Part shown: in pieces, positions 18,322 through 26,416 of the stretch
How positions within the stretch are numbered: position 1 is the stretch's first letter
How the letters are laid out: each line of letters starts with the position of its first letter
Source: Dyadobacter psychrotolerans
GTDB lineage: Bacteria; Bacteroidota; Bacteroidia; Cytophagales; Spirosomataceae
Direction of reading: 5' to 3'
Assembly (NCBI RefSeq): GCF_004349265.1
Contig: NZ_SMFL01000009.1
Span: forward strand, 62,001-126,000
DNA: 64,000 nt
Position numbers and translations under genes: made by a program
Notes under the pieces: model-generated
Database searches by the model: none
Told to the model about the DNA's origin: nothing
What the model saw: the letters and a program-made list of their open reading frames with translations, nothing else

Positions 18322-19617
18322 TTAATAGTGACATTTAGAACATTCCAAACCACCTATATCAGCAACTTTTAAAGCTTCTTTGCTTTCAGAACCATGAAGC
18401 TGAACCAGCTTGTCATAGTACTTATTATCTTTTGTATTAACCTCCGTTTTACGGTGACAGTCGATACACCATCCCATAGTTAAAGAAGAACGCTGTTGGA
18501 TAACTTCCATCTGAGCAACATCTCCGTGGCAGTTTTCACATTCAACACCACCTACGTTAACGTGCTGGGCATGATTAAAGTAGGCAAGGTCAGGTAGATT
18601 GTGAACACGCACCCATTCAATTGGCTGATTGTTTTCAATCGATGTATAAATTTTCTGAATTTCAGGTGACTCTTTTTTAATCACACCATGACAGTTCATA
18701 CAAATGTTTGCAGACGGGATGTGTGCGGATTTACCTCTGTTCACACCTGTGTGGCAATAGTTACAATCGATTTTGTATTCTCCTGCATGAAGTTTGTGAG
18801 AAAAAGTGATCGGCTGCTTAGGAGCATACCCCTGCTGAATACCAACACCATAAGCACCGTCCAAAGTAGCTTTCAAACACAAAAGAACAAAAATCCAGAT
18901 TGTCGCAGAGCGAATTGAAGGATCATTTGCAATGGATTTTAATGAGCTGCTTAGACGACTCATGAAATCACCCTTTGCAGGTGCTTCCGTACCGCCTACT
19001 GCTTTTGAAAGCAATGATACGATAACAAGCAAAACACCCAATACCAATAACATGATGACAGCAAGTGCAACAACTACAATCATAAACAGATCGGATGGAC
19101 CGCCGGATTGAGCAGCACCCGCAGCAGCAGTTGCTCCACCCGCAGCAGCGGCCGGGGCGGCAGCGGCAGTGGCCGCCTGATCTACATAAGCAAAGATGCC
19201 TTTGATATCGTCATCCGACAAGTTTGGAAAACTTGTCATCTGCGCCTTGGAGTATTCATTGTATAACTTAACCGCGTAAGGATCTCCGGAAGCAATCACT
19301 GCCTGAGAATTTTTAACCCACTTGGTTAACCACGCCATATTGTTACGTGTGGTGGCTCCTTTAAGACCGGGACCAACCACTCTCTCATCCGATGCAGCAT
19401 GGCACTGAGCACAGTTATTTTTAAATAGAGCTTCACCTTTGGCAGCATCCCCTCCGCCTGCCGGAGCAGCAGCGGTGGCTCCTGCAGCAGCTGTACTGTC
19501 CTGAGCAGATACCAAAACAGGAGTACTAAGCATAATTGCCAGGAGAATGGCTACAAATACTTTAGAGCATTTAATGAAGGAACAAAACTTAGAGTCTTCT
19601 GGGAATGGTATATACAT
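18322..19617 (-). CDS. actA: Alternative Complex III cytochrome subunit ActA with fused monoheme domain
   Basis: 431 residues from ATG 19617 (the frame is open to a TTG at 19623). A signal peptide (about 15-38) leads to a class I cytochrome c domain with CAQCH at 69-73 and a Met ligand candidate in KAQMTSFP, a long Ala-rich linker, a membrane helix (about 178-205), a second hydrophobic segment, and a pentaheme domain. That last domain has five sites: CNYCH, CMNCH, CENCH, CIDCH, and CSKCH at the very C-terminus. This makes six heme c sites in one chain instead of the five of a minimal ActA. It is the first gene of the operon. Confidence 0.94.
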   Translation of the reverse strand: MYIPFPEDSKFCSFIKCSKVFVAILLAIMLSTPVLVSAQDSTAAAGATAAAPAGGGDAAKGEALFKNNCAQCHAASDERVVGPGLKGATTRNNMAWLTKWVKNSQAVIASGDPYAVKLYNEYSKAQMTSFPNLSDDDIKGIFAYVDQAATAAAAPAAAAGGATAAAGAAQSGGPSDLFMIVVVALAVIMLLVLGVLLVIVSLLSKAVGGTEAPAKGDFMSRLSSSLKSIANDPSIRSATIWIFVLLCLKATLDGAYGVGIQQGYAPKQPITFSHKLHAGEYKIDCNYCHTGVNRGKSAHIPSANICMNCHGVIKKESPEIQKIYTSIENNQPIEWVRVHNLPDLAYFNHAQHVNVGGVECENCHGDVAQMEVIQQRSSLTMGWCIDCHRKTEVNTKDNKYYDKLVQLHGSESKEALKVADIGGLECSKCHY

Positions 19618-19645
19618 AATCAACTATTCATTATTCTTCAACAGA

Positions 19646-19676
19646 CAAAACTAGTGTACGATTTTTTATCCACAAA
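19646..19676 (-). promoter_or_regulatory. Promoter of the act-cox operon
   Basis: On the minus strand a -7 box TAGTTTTG (19646-19653) fits the Bacteroidota consensus TAnnTTTG. A -33 box TTTG (19673-19676) stands 19 bp upstream. The implied start of transcription is some 20-25 nt before the actA ATG. No start of comparable quality was noticed inside the operon. Confidence 0.6.
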
Positions 19677-19783
19677 AGTATTTCAGGTATATTTTGGAAG
19701 GACATCTTATTTATAATTCTTCTAATTTATACAGGAAGTTTTAAATGAAAAAGCACACTTTTCCTTTCTGAATTTCAACTATT

Positions 19784-19842
19784 TAACAAAAAAATACCAT
19801 CTGTGACTACCGGCTTTTCCGGCAAATCTCAAATGGTATTTT
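19784..19842 (-). terminator. Terminator downstream of tRNA-Cys
   Basis: A 10-bp inverted repeat AAAATACCAT (19791-19800) / ATGGTATTTT (19833-19842) encloses a smaller CCGG-CTTTT-CCGG hairpin. On the minus strand it is followed by seven T, so it would end transcripts reading through tRNA-Cys and insulate the act promoter. Confidence 0.6.
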
Positions 19843-19891
19843 ATGTAAAAATGACACTCACGGCAGTAAAAAACCAGCGACATTTTAGGGG

Positions 19892-19962
19892 AGGTTCCGA
19901 GCGGATTCGAACCGCTGTACGAGGTTTTGCAGACCTCTGCCTAGCCACTCGGCCACGGAACC
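19892..19962 (-). tRNA. tRNA-Cys (anticodon GCA)
   Basis: On the minus strand the acceptor stem GGTTCCG pairs with CGGAACC, the anticodon arm GAGGT-CTGCAAA-ACCTC gives anticodon GCA, and the T arm carries the GGTTCGAATCC core. D arm sequence GCCGAGTGGCTAGGC is normal. CCA is not encoded. It lies between rpsA and the act operon, on the same strand as both. Confidence 0.96.
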
Positions 19963-19968
19963 AAATTT

Positions 19969-20001
19969 GGGTTGGACATCGCTGGATGCTTTGTCCAACC
20001 C
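19969..20001. other. Inverted repeat between rpsA and tRNA-Cys
   Basis: Perfect 10-bp stem GGGTTGGACA (19969-19978) / TGTCCAACCC (19992-20001) with a 13-nt loop, 6 bp before the tRNA 5' end on the minus strand. No T-run follows, so it is not a standard terminator. It may be a processing or folding element of an rpsA-tRNA transcript, or a terminator of a type without U-tract. Confidence 0.5.
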
Positions 20002-20054
20002 GGGTGCAAAAGTATTAAAAAAATTCTCTACTCCGCACGCTTATTAACTTTTAA

Positions 20055-21887
20055 TTACTTTTTTTCTTTCTTTTCGCTTTCTTCAAACTGTTCCTTCAAA
20101 GCAGAAAGTACGCTTAAGTCTCCGAAAGTAGACTTTTCACCTTCTTTGCTTGACGACTCAGCAGGAGAAGATTTAGCAGCAGAAGAAGATGAATTAGCCT
20201 TAGGAGCTCTTTCTTCTTTTTTCTCAGCAGCTACAGGTGCAGCGGATGGCTTCACTTCCGAGTGAGTAAGAACGATTTTCTTTTCATCTTTCAGAAACTC
20301 AAGAACTGTGAAGTCAAGGCTTTCTCCAACCTCGGCAACCGAACCATCCTCTTTTGTAAGATTTTTGATTGCAGCAATACCTTCGATTCCGTAAGGAAGC
20401 TCAAGGGTAGCAAATTTATCACCTTTTGCAACGATTGTGGATTTGTGAACAGATCCAACTGCAAAGATGGTTTCAAATGTATCCCATGGATTTTCTTCAA
20501 GTTGTTTGTGACCCAAAGCAAGACGACGGTTGTCAGCGTCAAGTTCAAGAACAACAACTTCAAGTTCGTCGTTAACTTTAACGAAGTCAGAAGGATGTTT
20601 GATTTTCTTGGTCCATGACAAATCTGAAACGTGAACAAGTCCGTCGATACCTTCTTCAAGTTCGATGAATAAACCGAAGTTTGTAAGATTACGAACAACA
20701 CCTTTATGACGGGTACCGATTGCATACTTATCTTTCAATGAACCTTGTGTCCATGGATCTTCGGTAAGTTGTTTAATACCCAGAGACATTTTACGTTCCT
20801 GACGATCCAGTGTCAACACTACTGCACTGATTTCATCATTTACGTTCATGAATTCCTGAGGATTGCGCAGGTGCTGAGACCATGACATTTCAGAAACGTG
20901 GATCAAACCTTCAACACCAGGTTTGATCTCAAGGAATGCGCCGTAATCAGCAACATTAACAATACGTCCTGTAACTTTCGATCCAACCTGGATTTCTTCT
21001 GCAAGAGAATCCCATGGGTGAGACTGAAGTTGTTTCAAGCCAAGAGAGATACGTTTTTTCTCTTCATCAAAGTCAAGAACAACCACGTTCAGTTTCTGAT
21101 CCAAAGCAAGAAGATCAGATGGGTGGTTGATACGACCCCATGAAATATCCGTAATGTGAAGAAGACCATCTACACCACCAAGATCAATGAACACACCGAA
21201 GTTTGTCATATTCTTGATCACACCTTCAAGTACCTGACCTTTTTCAAGGTTGTTCAGGATTTGCTGACGCTGTGCTTCAAGATCTTTTTCGATCAATATT
21301 TTGTGCGATACAACTACGTTATCATTTGCGTAATTGATCTTAACCACTTTCACCTCCATACGCTTTCCAACAAAGATGTCGAAATCGCGGATTGGTTTAA
21401 CATCGATTTGTGAACCTGGCAAGAAAGCCTCGATACCAAATATATCTACAATAAGACCACCCTTTGTTCTTCTTTTAACGTTAGCATCAATAACAACATC
21501 TTCGTCAAAAGATTTCTGGATGTTATCCCATGCAGTAATTACTTTCGCTTTTTTGCGGGATAATACAAGCTGACCTTGTGCATCTTCCTGATTTTCTACA
21601 TAAACTTCCACTTCATCCCCGATTTTCATACCAGGAAGGTCACGGAATTCATTGGATGAAACGATACCATCAGATTTGAACCCGATGTTAAGAATCACTT
21701 CACGATCAGTAATACCTACTACTACTCCTTTTACTACTTCTTTTTCCTGAACAGGAGAAATTGTAGTGTCATACATTGCTTCAAGGCGGGTACGGTCAGC
21801 AGATGAATAACCTGTACCAAAACCTTTGTCTTCTGCTTTCTCCCAATCGAAATCAGGAAGTGCTTGTGTTTGTTTTTCCTTAGACAT
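20055..21887 (-). CDS. rpsA: 30S ribosomal protein S1
   Basis: 610 residues with six S1-type OB-fold repeats. The later ones are clear, each with a VSEMSW, ITDISW or VSDLSW motif (around residues 245, 330 and 420). S1 unfolds mRNA and holds it on the 30S subunit, which matters in a phylum with weak Shine-Dalgarno use. The C-terminus is a low-complexity Lys/Glu/Ser/Ala tail after about residue 555. It is monocistronic or followed by tRNA-Cys. It starts at ATG 21887. Confidence 0.96.
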   Translation of the reverse strand: MSKEKQTQALPDFDWEKAEDKGFGTGYSSADRTRLEAMYDTTISPVQEKEVVKGVVVGITDREVILNIGFKSDGIVSSNEFRDLPGMKIGDEVEVYVENQEDAQGQLVLSRKKAKVITAWDNIQKSFDEDVVIDANVKRRTKGGLIVDIFGIEAFLPGSQIDVKPIRDFDIFVGKRMEVKVVKINYANDNVVVSHKILIEKDLEAQRQQILNNLEKGQVLEGVIKNMTNFGVFIDLGGVDGLLHITDISWGRINHPSDLLALDQKLNVVVLDFDEEKKRISLGLKQLQSHPWDSLAEEIQVGSKVTGRIVNVADYGAFLEIKPGVEGLIHVSEMSWSQHLRNPQEFMNVNDEISAVVLTLDRQERKMSLGIKQLTEDPWTQGSLKDKYAIGTRHKGVVRNLTNFGLFIELEEGIDGLVHVSDLSWTKKIKHPSDFVKVNDELEVVVLELDADNRRLALGHKQLEENPWDTFETIFAVGSVHKSTIVAKGDKFATLELPYGIEGIAAIKNLTKEDGSVAEVGESLDFTVLEFLKDEKKIVLTHSEVKPSAAPVAAEKKEERAPKANSSSSAAKSSPAESSSKEGEKSTFGDLSVLSALKEQFEESEKKEKK

Positions 21888-21976
21888 AAATAGGACTTAT
21901 TGCTCTGGAATACATCAGCTCGCGAGCGAAATAGCTGAAAATTGGTGGAAACGAATATATTTAAAAAAACAGAGCG

Positions 21977-21984
21977 CAAAGGTA
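21977..21984 (-). promoter_or_regulatory. Candidate -7 box of the rpsA promoter
   Basis: TACCTTTG on the minus strand fits TAnnTTTG. No -33 TTG at the usual 19-21 bp was found; the nearest stands about 29 bp upstream. The leader before the rpsA ATG would be about 80 nt and contains the short palindrome GCTCGCGAGC. Confidence 0.4.
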
Positions 21985-22096
21985 CAATTTCCCTCCGTTA
22001 AAATCCAGAGGTACAATTGATTTTAGTAAGAAAATATGAAGAATTCAGGCAGAAATTGAGTAAATGTGCCTGTTCAGGAAGAATTGCGGGAAAAAC

Positions 22097-22606
22097 TCAG
22101 CGGCTTCTTTCCTTCGAACCAAGGTATGGAAGCCATGTTTCATCAGCTAACCCGGAAAAATCTCTAATAAACATAAGAAATGATGGCCGGAAAGGACGCT
22201 GTCGCAAGGGCATATCTACTTCTTCAGGTGTATGGTCTCCTTTACGCGAATTACATCTTTTACAGGCCGTTGCCAGGTTATCCCAGCTGGTTTTCCCTCC
22301 CTTGGACTTAGGAATGACATGATCAAGTGTAAGATGGTCGTGCGTTCCGCAGTACTGGCAGCGGTTACCGTCTCTTTTAAAAATGTTGTGACGGCTCATT
22401 ACCACGCCACGATACGGGAGATTGATGTAATGGTTTAAACGGATAACAATCGGAGACGGATATTCACTGCTTACAGTCCGCAGAAAATCGTTGGGAGACT
22501 CGGCAAGCATCTCTGCCTTGTTCATGTACACTAACAAAAACGCCTTTGGAACCGTGCAAACACTTAACGCGCTGTAATCTTGATTAAGAACCAGTACTTT
22601 ACCCAT
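22097..22606 (-). CDS. HNH endonuclease family protein
   Basis: 169 residues. The C-terminal half holds an HNH domain with a Cys4 zinc site: CQYCG (about residue 83), LTLDHVIPKSKGG (the catalytic His), DNLATACKRCNSRKG. The N-terminus (KVLVLNQDYSALSVCTV) is the usual lead-in of a widespread single-gene HNH family in Bacteroidota and Cyanobacteria. The role is not settled; no restriction, phage or toxin partner adjoins it. It starts at ATG 22606. Confidence 0.85.
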   Translation of the reverse strand: MGKVLVLNQDYSALSVCTVPKAFLLVYMNKAEMLAESPNDFLRTVSSEYPSPIVIRLNHYINLPYRGVVMSRHNIFKRDGNRCQYCGTHDHLTLDHVIPKSKGGKTSWDNLATACKRCNSRKGDHTPEEVDMPLRQRPFRPSFLMFIRDFSGLADETWLPYLGSKERSR

Positions 22607-22761
22607 GAGTCTTTGAGGTAATTGATTCTGACAATATAGGAATTTTTACGTAAAAAAACGTTTGGAAGAATTCAAATATTCTTAAAATTTTACTTCAAAC
22701 CTGTTGATAATGAACCGGCCCTGGCATTTCCGGTCAGGCTATAACGGTTAAAACGTTTGCG

Positions 22762-23220
22762 CTAATAGTTAATACGATCTGTTTCACGCTTGACATCTCT
22801 TTCTTTGATCGAATCCCGCTTGTCGTACAGCTTTTTACCTTTGGCCAGTGCAATGTGCATTTTTGCGAATCCGCGGTCGCTGGTAAAAATTCGGACCGGA
22901 ATAATTGTTAATCCCTGATCCTTCAAATTTTCGGTTAATCTTTTCCTTTCACGCTTGGTTATAAGCAGTTTACGATCACGCATCGGGTCGTGATTGTAGT
23001 GCGTTCCTTCGGTGTAGGGAGAAATGTGCAGACTTCTGACGTACAGCTCATTGTCCATAAAAAGACAATACGCATCCTGAAAATTAACCTTCCCCTGACG
23101 TATAGACTTTATTTCTGTGCCGGTAAGTGCCAGACCTGCAGTAAACTCTTCTATAAAAAAATATTCGAAGGAAGCCCTTCTGTTCTTTATATCTACTTTT
23201 TTGACTAATTTTTCAGACAT
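22762..23220 (-). CDS. smpB: SsrA-binding protein SmpB
   Basis: 152 residues, the usual length. SmpB carries tmRNA to stalled ribosomes for trans-translation. Diagnostic parts are NRRASFEYFFIEEFTAGLAL, LTGTEIKSIRQGKVNFQDAY and the Lys/Arg-rich tail (KGKKLYDKRDSIKERD) that reads the empty mRNA channel. The tmRNA gene itself was not seen in the window. It starts at ATG 23220. Confidence 0.96.
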   Translation of the reverse strand: MSEKLVKKVDIKNRRASFEYFFIEEFTAGLALTGTEIKSIRQGKVNFQDAYCLFMDNELYVRSLHISPYTEGTHYNHDPMRDRKLLITKRERKRLTENLKDQGLTIIPVRIFTSDRGFAKMHIALAKGKKLYDKRDSIKERDVKRETDRINY

Positions 23221-23246
23221 TCTATTCTTTTGATTTAAAAGAGGTG

Positions 23247-23276
23247 CAAAATTAACCTTTTATAAAATTATACCAA
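23247..23276 (-). promoter_or_regulatory. Promoter of smpB
   Basis: On the minus strand the -7 box TAATTTTG (23247-23254) and a -33 TTG (23274-23276) are 19 bp apart, an ideal Bacteroidota spacing. The start of transcription would fall about 20 nt before the smpB ATG. The -33 element touches the start of the divergent plus-strand gene. Confidence 0.55.
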
Positions 23277-23279
23277 CTT

Positions 23280-23747
23280 ATGAAAATCTCTGCGCCATTC
23301 TGCTACCTGTTTCTGACTTTATTCCTGCTGTCAACGATTAAAACAAAAGCACAGGATTATCAAAGCGAGGTACGGCTAACGGTCGATAAATTTTTTGACG
23401 GTATGCGGTCCGGCGATTCGGCGGCGGTAAGAAGCATCATATTGCCCGGAGCAACATTGTCTTCAGTGCTAATCAATGCAAACGATTCACTAAAAGCGGA
23501 CAAGTCATCATTCGAACGTTTTATAAAAGCAATAGGAACACCTCACAAGGAAATTTGGGATGAAAGAATTTATGATGTGAAAATTCTAACAGACGGGCCA
23601 ATGGCTACGGTTTGGGCGCCATACAAATTTTATCTGGGCGATAAATTTTCTCACTGCGGTGTAAATGTATTTCTTTTGGGCAAGGATAAGGCCGGCTGGA
23701 AAATACTTCAGATAACGGATACAAGGCGCAAAACAGATTATCTCTGA
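23280..23747 (+). CDS. Exported NTF2-like (lumazine-binding type) protein
   Basis: 155 residues. The signal peptide covers about 1-24 (YLFLTLFLLSTIKTKA then QD). The rest fits a cone-shaped NTF2-like fold seen in putative lumazine-binding proteins: a helix EVRLTVDKFFDGMRSGDS, then strands with ATVWAPYKFYLG and WKILQITDTRRK. Such proteins are usually small ligand-binding or enzyme-like modules of unknown substrate. The stop codon abuts the stop of the convergent radical SAM gene. It starts at ATG 23280. Confidence 0.75.
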   Translation: MKISAPFCYLFLTLFLLSTIKTKAQDYQSEVRLTVDKFFDGMRSGDSAAVRSIILPGATLSSVLINANDSLKADKSSFERFIKAIGTPHKEIWDERIYDVKILTDGPMATVWAPYKFYLGDKFSHCGVNVFLLGKDKAGWKILQITDTRRKTDYL

Positions 23748-24725
23748 TTACAGCCCCACCATTTGTTTCCAGGTTCCTTTTATCCTGTTGTATTTTAATG
23801 TACTTGGCAGGGCCTTCCACCAGTACCGGTTCATCTCAACTGCAAAGGATGGCTGCATATAACAATTGATCGCGCAACCTTCACAGGCCGGGAGTTTTCC
23901 TTCCAGTGCTACCAGTTTCTGCACTTCATCGGAATGATAGAGATCAAACAAGTTTCCTTCAATCGGAAAATCTTTAAGACCGAGATGATAACAGGGAAGA
24001 ACGAGTTTATTTTCCGGCGAAATTACAAGCGTAGTACTGGCAGCCTTACATACCGGGTCTTCAACGTGATTGCCTCCGTCGAGCCGTAATTGTATGAAGG
24101 CCTCATTGAGATAAACATTCTTTTGCTTACCCCACCAAACCAGCTCCTTTAAAGCTTCTTTGGATAAATTCCCGCCTACATTATTGTATTCAAATACCGG
24201 ATTAAGAATTAGGATCAGATTGTTTGGTAAACAAACTTCTTCCCATAGCTGGCGTATTTTATGAACATTATCTTCAAATACCGTGAAAATAATATCCGGC
24301 CTCTCTCCCATGCTCTTGGCGATTTCGATCGACTCCATTACCTTATCAAAACACTTCACATTCCTGGACTTGTCGTGCTCATCGCGATCCGGTGAATCCA
24401 GTGAAAAATGGAGCATATCAATAAGGCCCTTCAATCGTTCAGCATATTTGGGATAAAGCAGGCCGTTACTGGTCACGGTGGTGATCATACCGTGATCCTT
24501 TGCTTCCCGGAGCAACAGATCCAACTGCCGGTGCAAAAGCGGCTCACCACCTGTGAAATCGATCACTTTAACACCAAGTCGTTTAAGATCCCGGAGATTC
24601 TCCCGAAGATTCTCGACTGTTATATATGGCGATGGTTTCTCCCAAATGTCACAAAAACCACATGAAGCATTGCAGCGATAGGTCACATAGTAATTACACA
24701 GAACGGGATGGGAAACCAAACGCAT
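23748..24725 (-). CDS. Radical SAM protein with C-terminal Cys cluster (SPASM/Twitch-like)
   Basis: 325 residues. CNASCGFC (residues 18-25) binds the SAM-cleaving 4Fe-4S cluster; FTGGEPLLH (about 56-64) is the GGE motif. C-terminal Cys residues (DPVCKAA, LPCYHLG, CEGCAINC) suggest an auxiliary cluster. Proteins of this layout modify peptides or small molecules, but no precursor peptide or other modification enzyme adjoins it, so the substrate is unknown. It sits 1 bp after accD and may share its transcript. It starts at ATG 24725. Confidence 0.85.
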   Translation of the reverse strand: MRLVSHPVLCNYYVTYRCNASCGFCDIWEKPSPYITVENLRENLRDLKRLGVKVIDFTGGEPLLHRQLDLLLREAKDHGMITTVTSNGLLYPKYAERLKGLIDMLHFSLDSPDRDEHDKSRNVKCFDKVMESIEIAKSMGERPDIIFTVFEDNVHKIRQLWEEVCLPNNLILILNPVFEYNNVGGNLSKEALKELVWWGKQKNVYLNEAFIQLRLDGGNHVEDPVCKAASTTLVISPENKLVLPCYHLGLKDFPIEGNLFDLYHSDEVQKLVALEGKLPACEGCAINCYMQPSFAVEMNRYWWKALPSTLKYNRIKGTWKQMVGL

Positions 24726-24726
24726 A

Positions 24727-25569
24727 TCAGCTCAGCATAGTTAGCAGACTTGTAAGTTTATCTTTTAAATCTTTGCGATCTACAATGAAATCCAGGAAAC
24801 CATGTTCAAGAACGAATTCCGCACTTTGAAATCCTTTTGGCAAATCCTTACCAATTGTTTCACGAATAACGCGCGGGCCGGCAAATCCGATCAGTGCTTC
24901 CGGTTCGGAAATATTGAAATCACCAAGCATTGCATAAGATGCAGTTACTCCACCCGTAGTCGGATCTGTAAGCAAAGAGATATACGGAAGTTTTGCTTCA
25001 GACAGTAATGCAAGACGAGCTGACGTTTTTGCCATTTGCATCAATGAAAAACCAGCCTCCATCATACGTGCACCACCGGATTTCGAAATCATCAAAAAAG
25101 GTATTTTCTTTTTAAGTGCATAGTTGATAGCGCGAGCGATTTTTTCACCCACAACCGATCCCATCGAACCGCCAATAAAGCTAAAATCCATACAGGCGAT
25201 AACAATATCCAGATCGTTCATCTTGCCATAACCCGTACGAACCGCATCTTTCAATCCGGTTTTCTGAATTGTCGCTTTTACTCGGTCAGGATAAGCTTTT
25301 GTGTCGACGAATTTGAGCGGATCGCCGGATGTTAAATTAGCATCCAGTTCAGTGAATTTATTATCGTCGAACAAAAGCTCAAAATATATTTCCGACCCTA
25401 CCTTGTCGTGATAGTTGCAATGCGGGCAGGTATAAGCATTAAGCTTGTGCTCACGTGTAGGAGTAATTTTCTTGCATTGAGGACACTGATACCACAAACC
25501 ATCCGGAGCTTCACGCTTCATTTCGGTGGGGGTATTAATACCTTTTTCTTTCCGAATAAACCAAGACAT
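24727..25569 (-). CDS. accD: Acetyl-CoA carboxylase carboxyltransferase subunit beta
   Basis: 280 residues. The N-terminal zinc ribbon is CPQCK (about 30-34) and CPHCN (about 49-53), followed by the carboxyltransferase fold with GSMGSVVGEK, SKSGGARMMEAG and DPTTGGVTASYA. With AccA it moves the carboxyl group from biotin to acetyl-CoA, giving malonyl-CoA for fatty acid synthesis. accA is not in the window. It starts at ATG 25569. Confidence 0.97.
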   Translation of the reverse strand: MSWFIRKEKGINTPTEMKREAPDGLWYQCPQCKKITPTREHKLNAYTCPHCNYHDKVGSEIYFELLFDDNKFTELDANLTSGDPLKFVDTKAYPDRVKATIQKTGLKDAVRTGYGKMNDLDIVIACMDFSFIGGSMGSVVGEKIARAINYALKKKIPFLMISKSGGARMMEAGFSLMQMAKTSARLALLSEAKLPYISLLTDPTTGGVTASYAMLGDFNISEPEALIGFAGPRVIRETIGKDLPKGFQSAEFVLEHGFLDFIVDRKDLKDKLTSLLTMLS

Positions 25570-25647
25570 ATTATTATGTGGGTTAACGCCTTTGATAAAG
25601 ACCTGTAAGCTAGTTCCTTATCTTGTTTTCATGATGAATTAAGGGGT

Positions 25648-25655
25648 CAAATATA
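25648..25655 (-). promoter_or_regulatory. Candidate -7 box of the accD promoter
   Basis: TATATTTG on the minus strand fits TAnnTTTG and lies about 80 bp before the accD ATG. No clear -33 TTG at the right spacing was seen. Confidence 0.4.
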
Positions 25656-25827
25656 GCAATAAATGTTCGGTAAAATGATAGCAGAGGCTAGTATTGCATT
25701 TTAATCACCAATACCTTTACAGGAAACAGCATGCCAGTACTGAACATATTTACTAAAATTTTGTTCCTTACAAATAACCTGAATTTTGAAATAGACCGAA
25801 ATACTGCGATGCTGAATCGCCTGCTCA

Positions 25828-26370
25828 ATGACAACATCGACTAAACCAATTGTGATAATTGTTGGCACCAACCGGCCAAATTCCATGTCACGAAAAATCG
25901 CAGAATATTACCAAAACATTCTTAACCAGCTGAATGCAGATAGCCTTATCCTGGATTTGGTGGAACTTCCTCACGATTTTACGGTTTCGGCCCTTTATGA
26001 AAATACCGGCAAAAACGACCAGTTCAACGGATTAAAGGCGCTGCTTGAAACAACCGATAAGTTTGTTTTTATTGTTCCGGAATATAATGGTTCTTATCCC
26101 GGAGTCCTGAAAGCTTTTATCGACGGATTACCTTATCCAAATAGTTTTTCAAATAAAAAAGCTGCACTCGTTGGATTATCTTCCAATATGCAGGGAGCTA
26201 CGATTGCCATGAGCCACCTGAACGATGTATTCAGTTATCTTGGCATGAATACACTGGCGTTACGAGTGAAACTCGCTCAGATCCGTTCCCATTACAGCGA
26301 CCAGGTTATTTCAAATGCGCTTTATAAAGAATTGATCGAAATGCAGGCAGAGCAAATCATCCGGTTTTAA
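25828..26370 (+). CDS. NADPH-dependent FMN reductase family protein
   Basis: 180 residues, flavodoxin-like. VIIVGTNRPNSMSRKIA (residues 9-25) is the FMN phosphate-binding loop and PEYNGSYPGVLKAFIDG (about 88-104) is the conserved flavin loop of the azoreductase/chromate reductase group. It reduces FMN, quinones or azo dyes with NAD(P)H; the physiological substrate cannot be told. It is a single gene, convergent with ftsZ across a strong bidirectional terminator. It starts at ATG 25828. Confidence 0.88.
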   Translation: MTTSTKPIVIIVGTNRPNSMSRKIAEYYQNILNQLNADSLILDLVELPHDFTVSALYENTGKNDQFNGLKALLETTDKFVFIVPEYNGSYPGVLKAFIDGLPYPNSFSNKKAALVGLSSNMQGATIAMSHLNDVFSYLGMNTLALRVKLAQIRSHYSDQVISNALYKELIEMQAEQIIRF

Positions 26371-26403
26371 TCAGAAAAAGGAGCTCAAAGCTCCTTTTTC
26401 TGA
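26371..26403. terminator. Bidirectional terminator between FMN reductase and ftsZ
   Basis: Perfect 15-bp stem TCAGAAAAAGGAGCT / AGCTCCTTTTTCTGA with a 3-nt loop. The A-run and T-run within the stem make it work in both directions, which fits the convergent gene pair. Confidence 0.85.
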
Positions 26404-26416
26404 TTATTGATATCTC

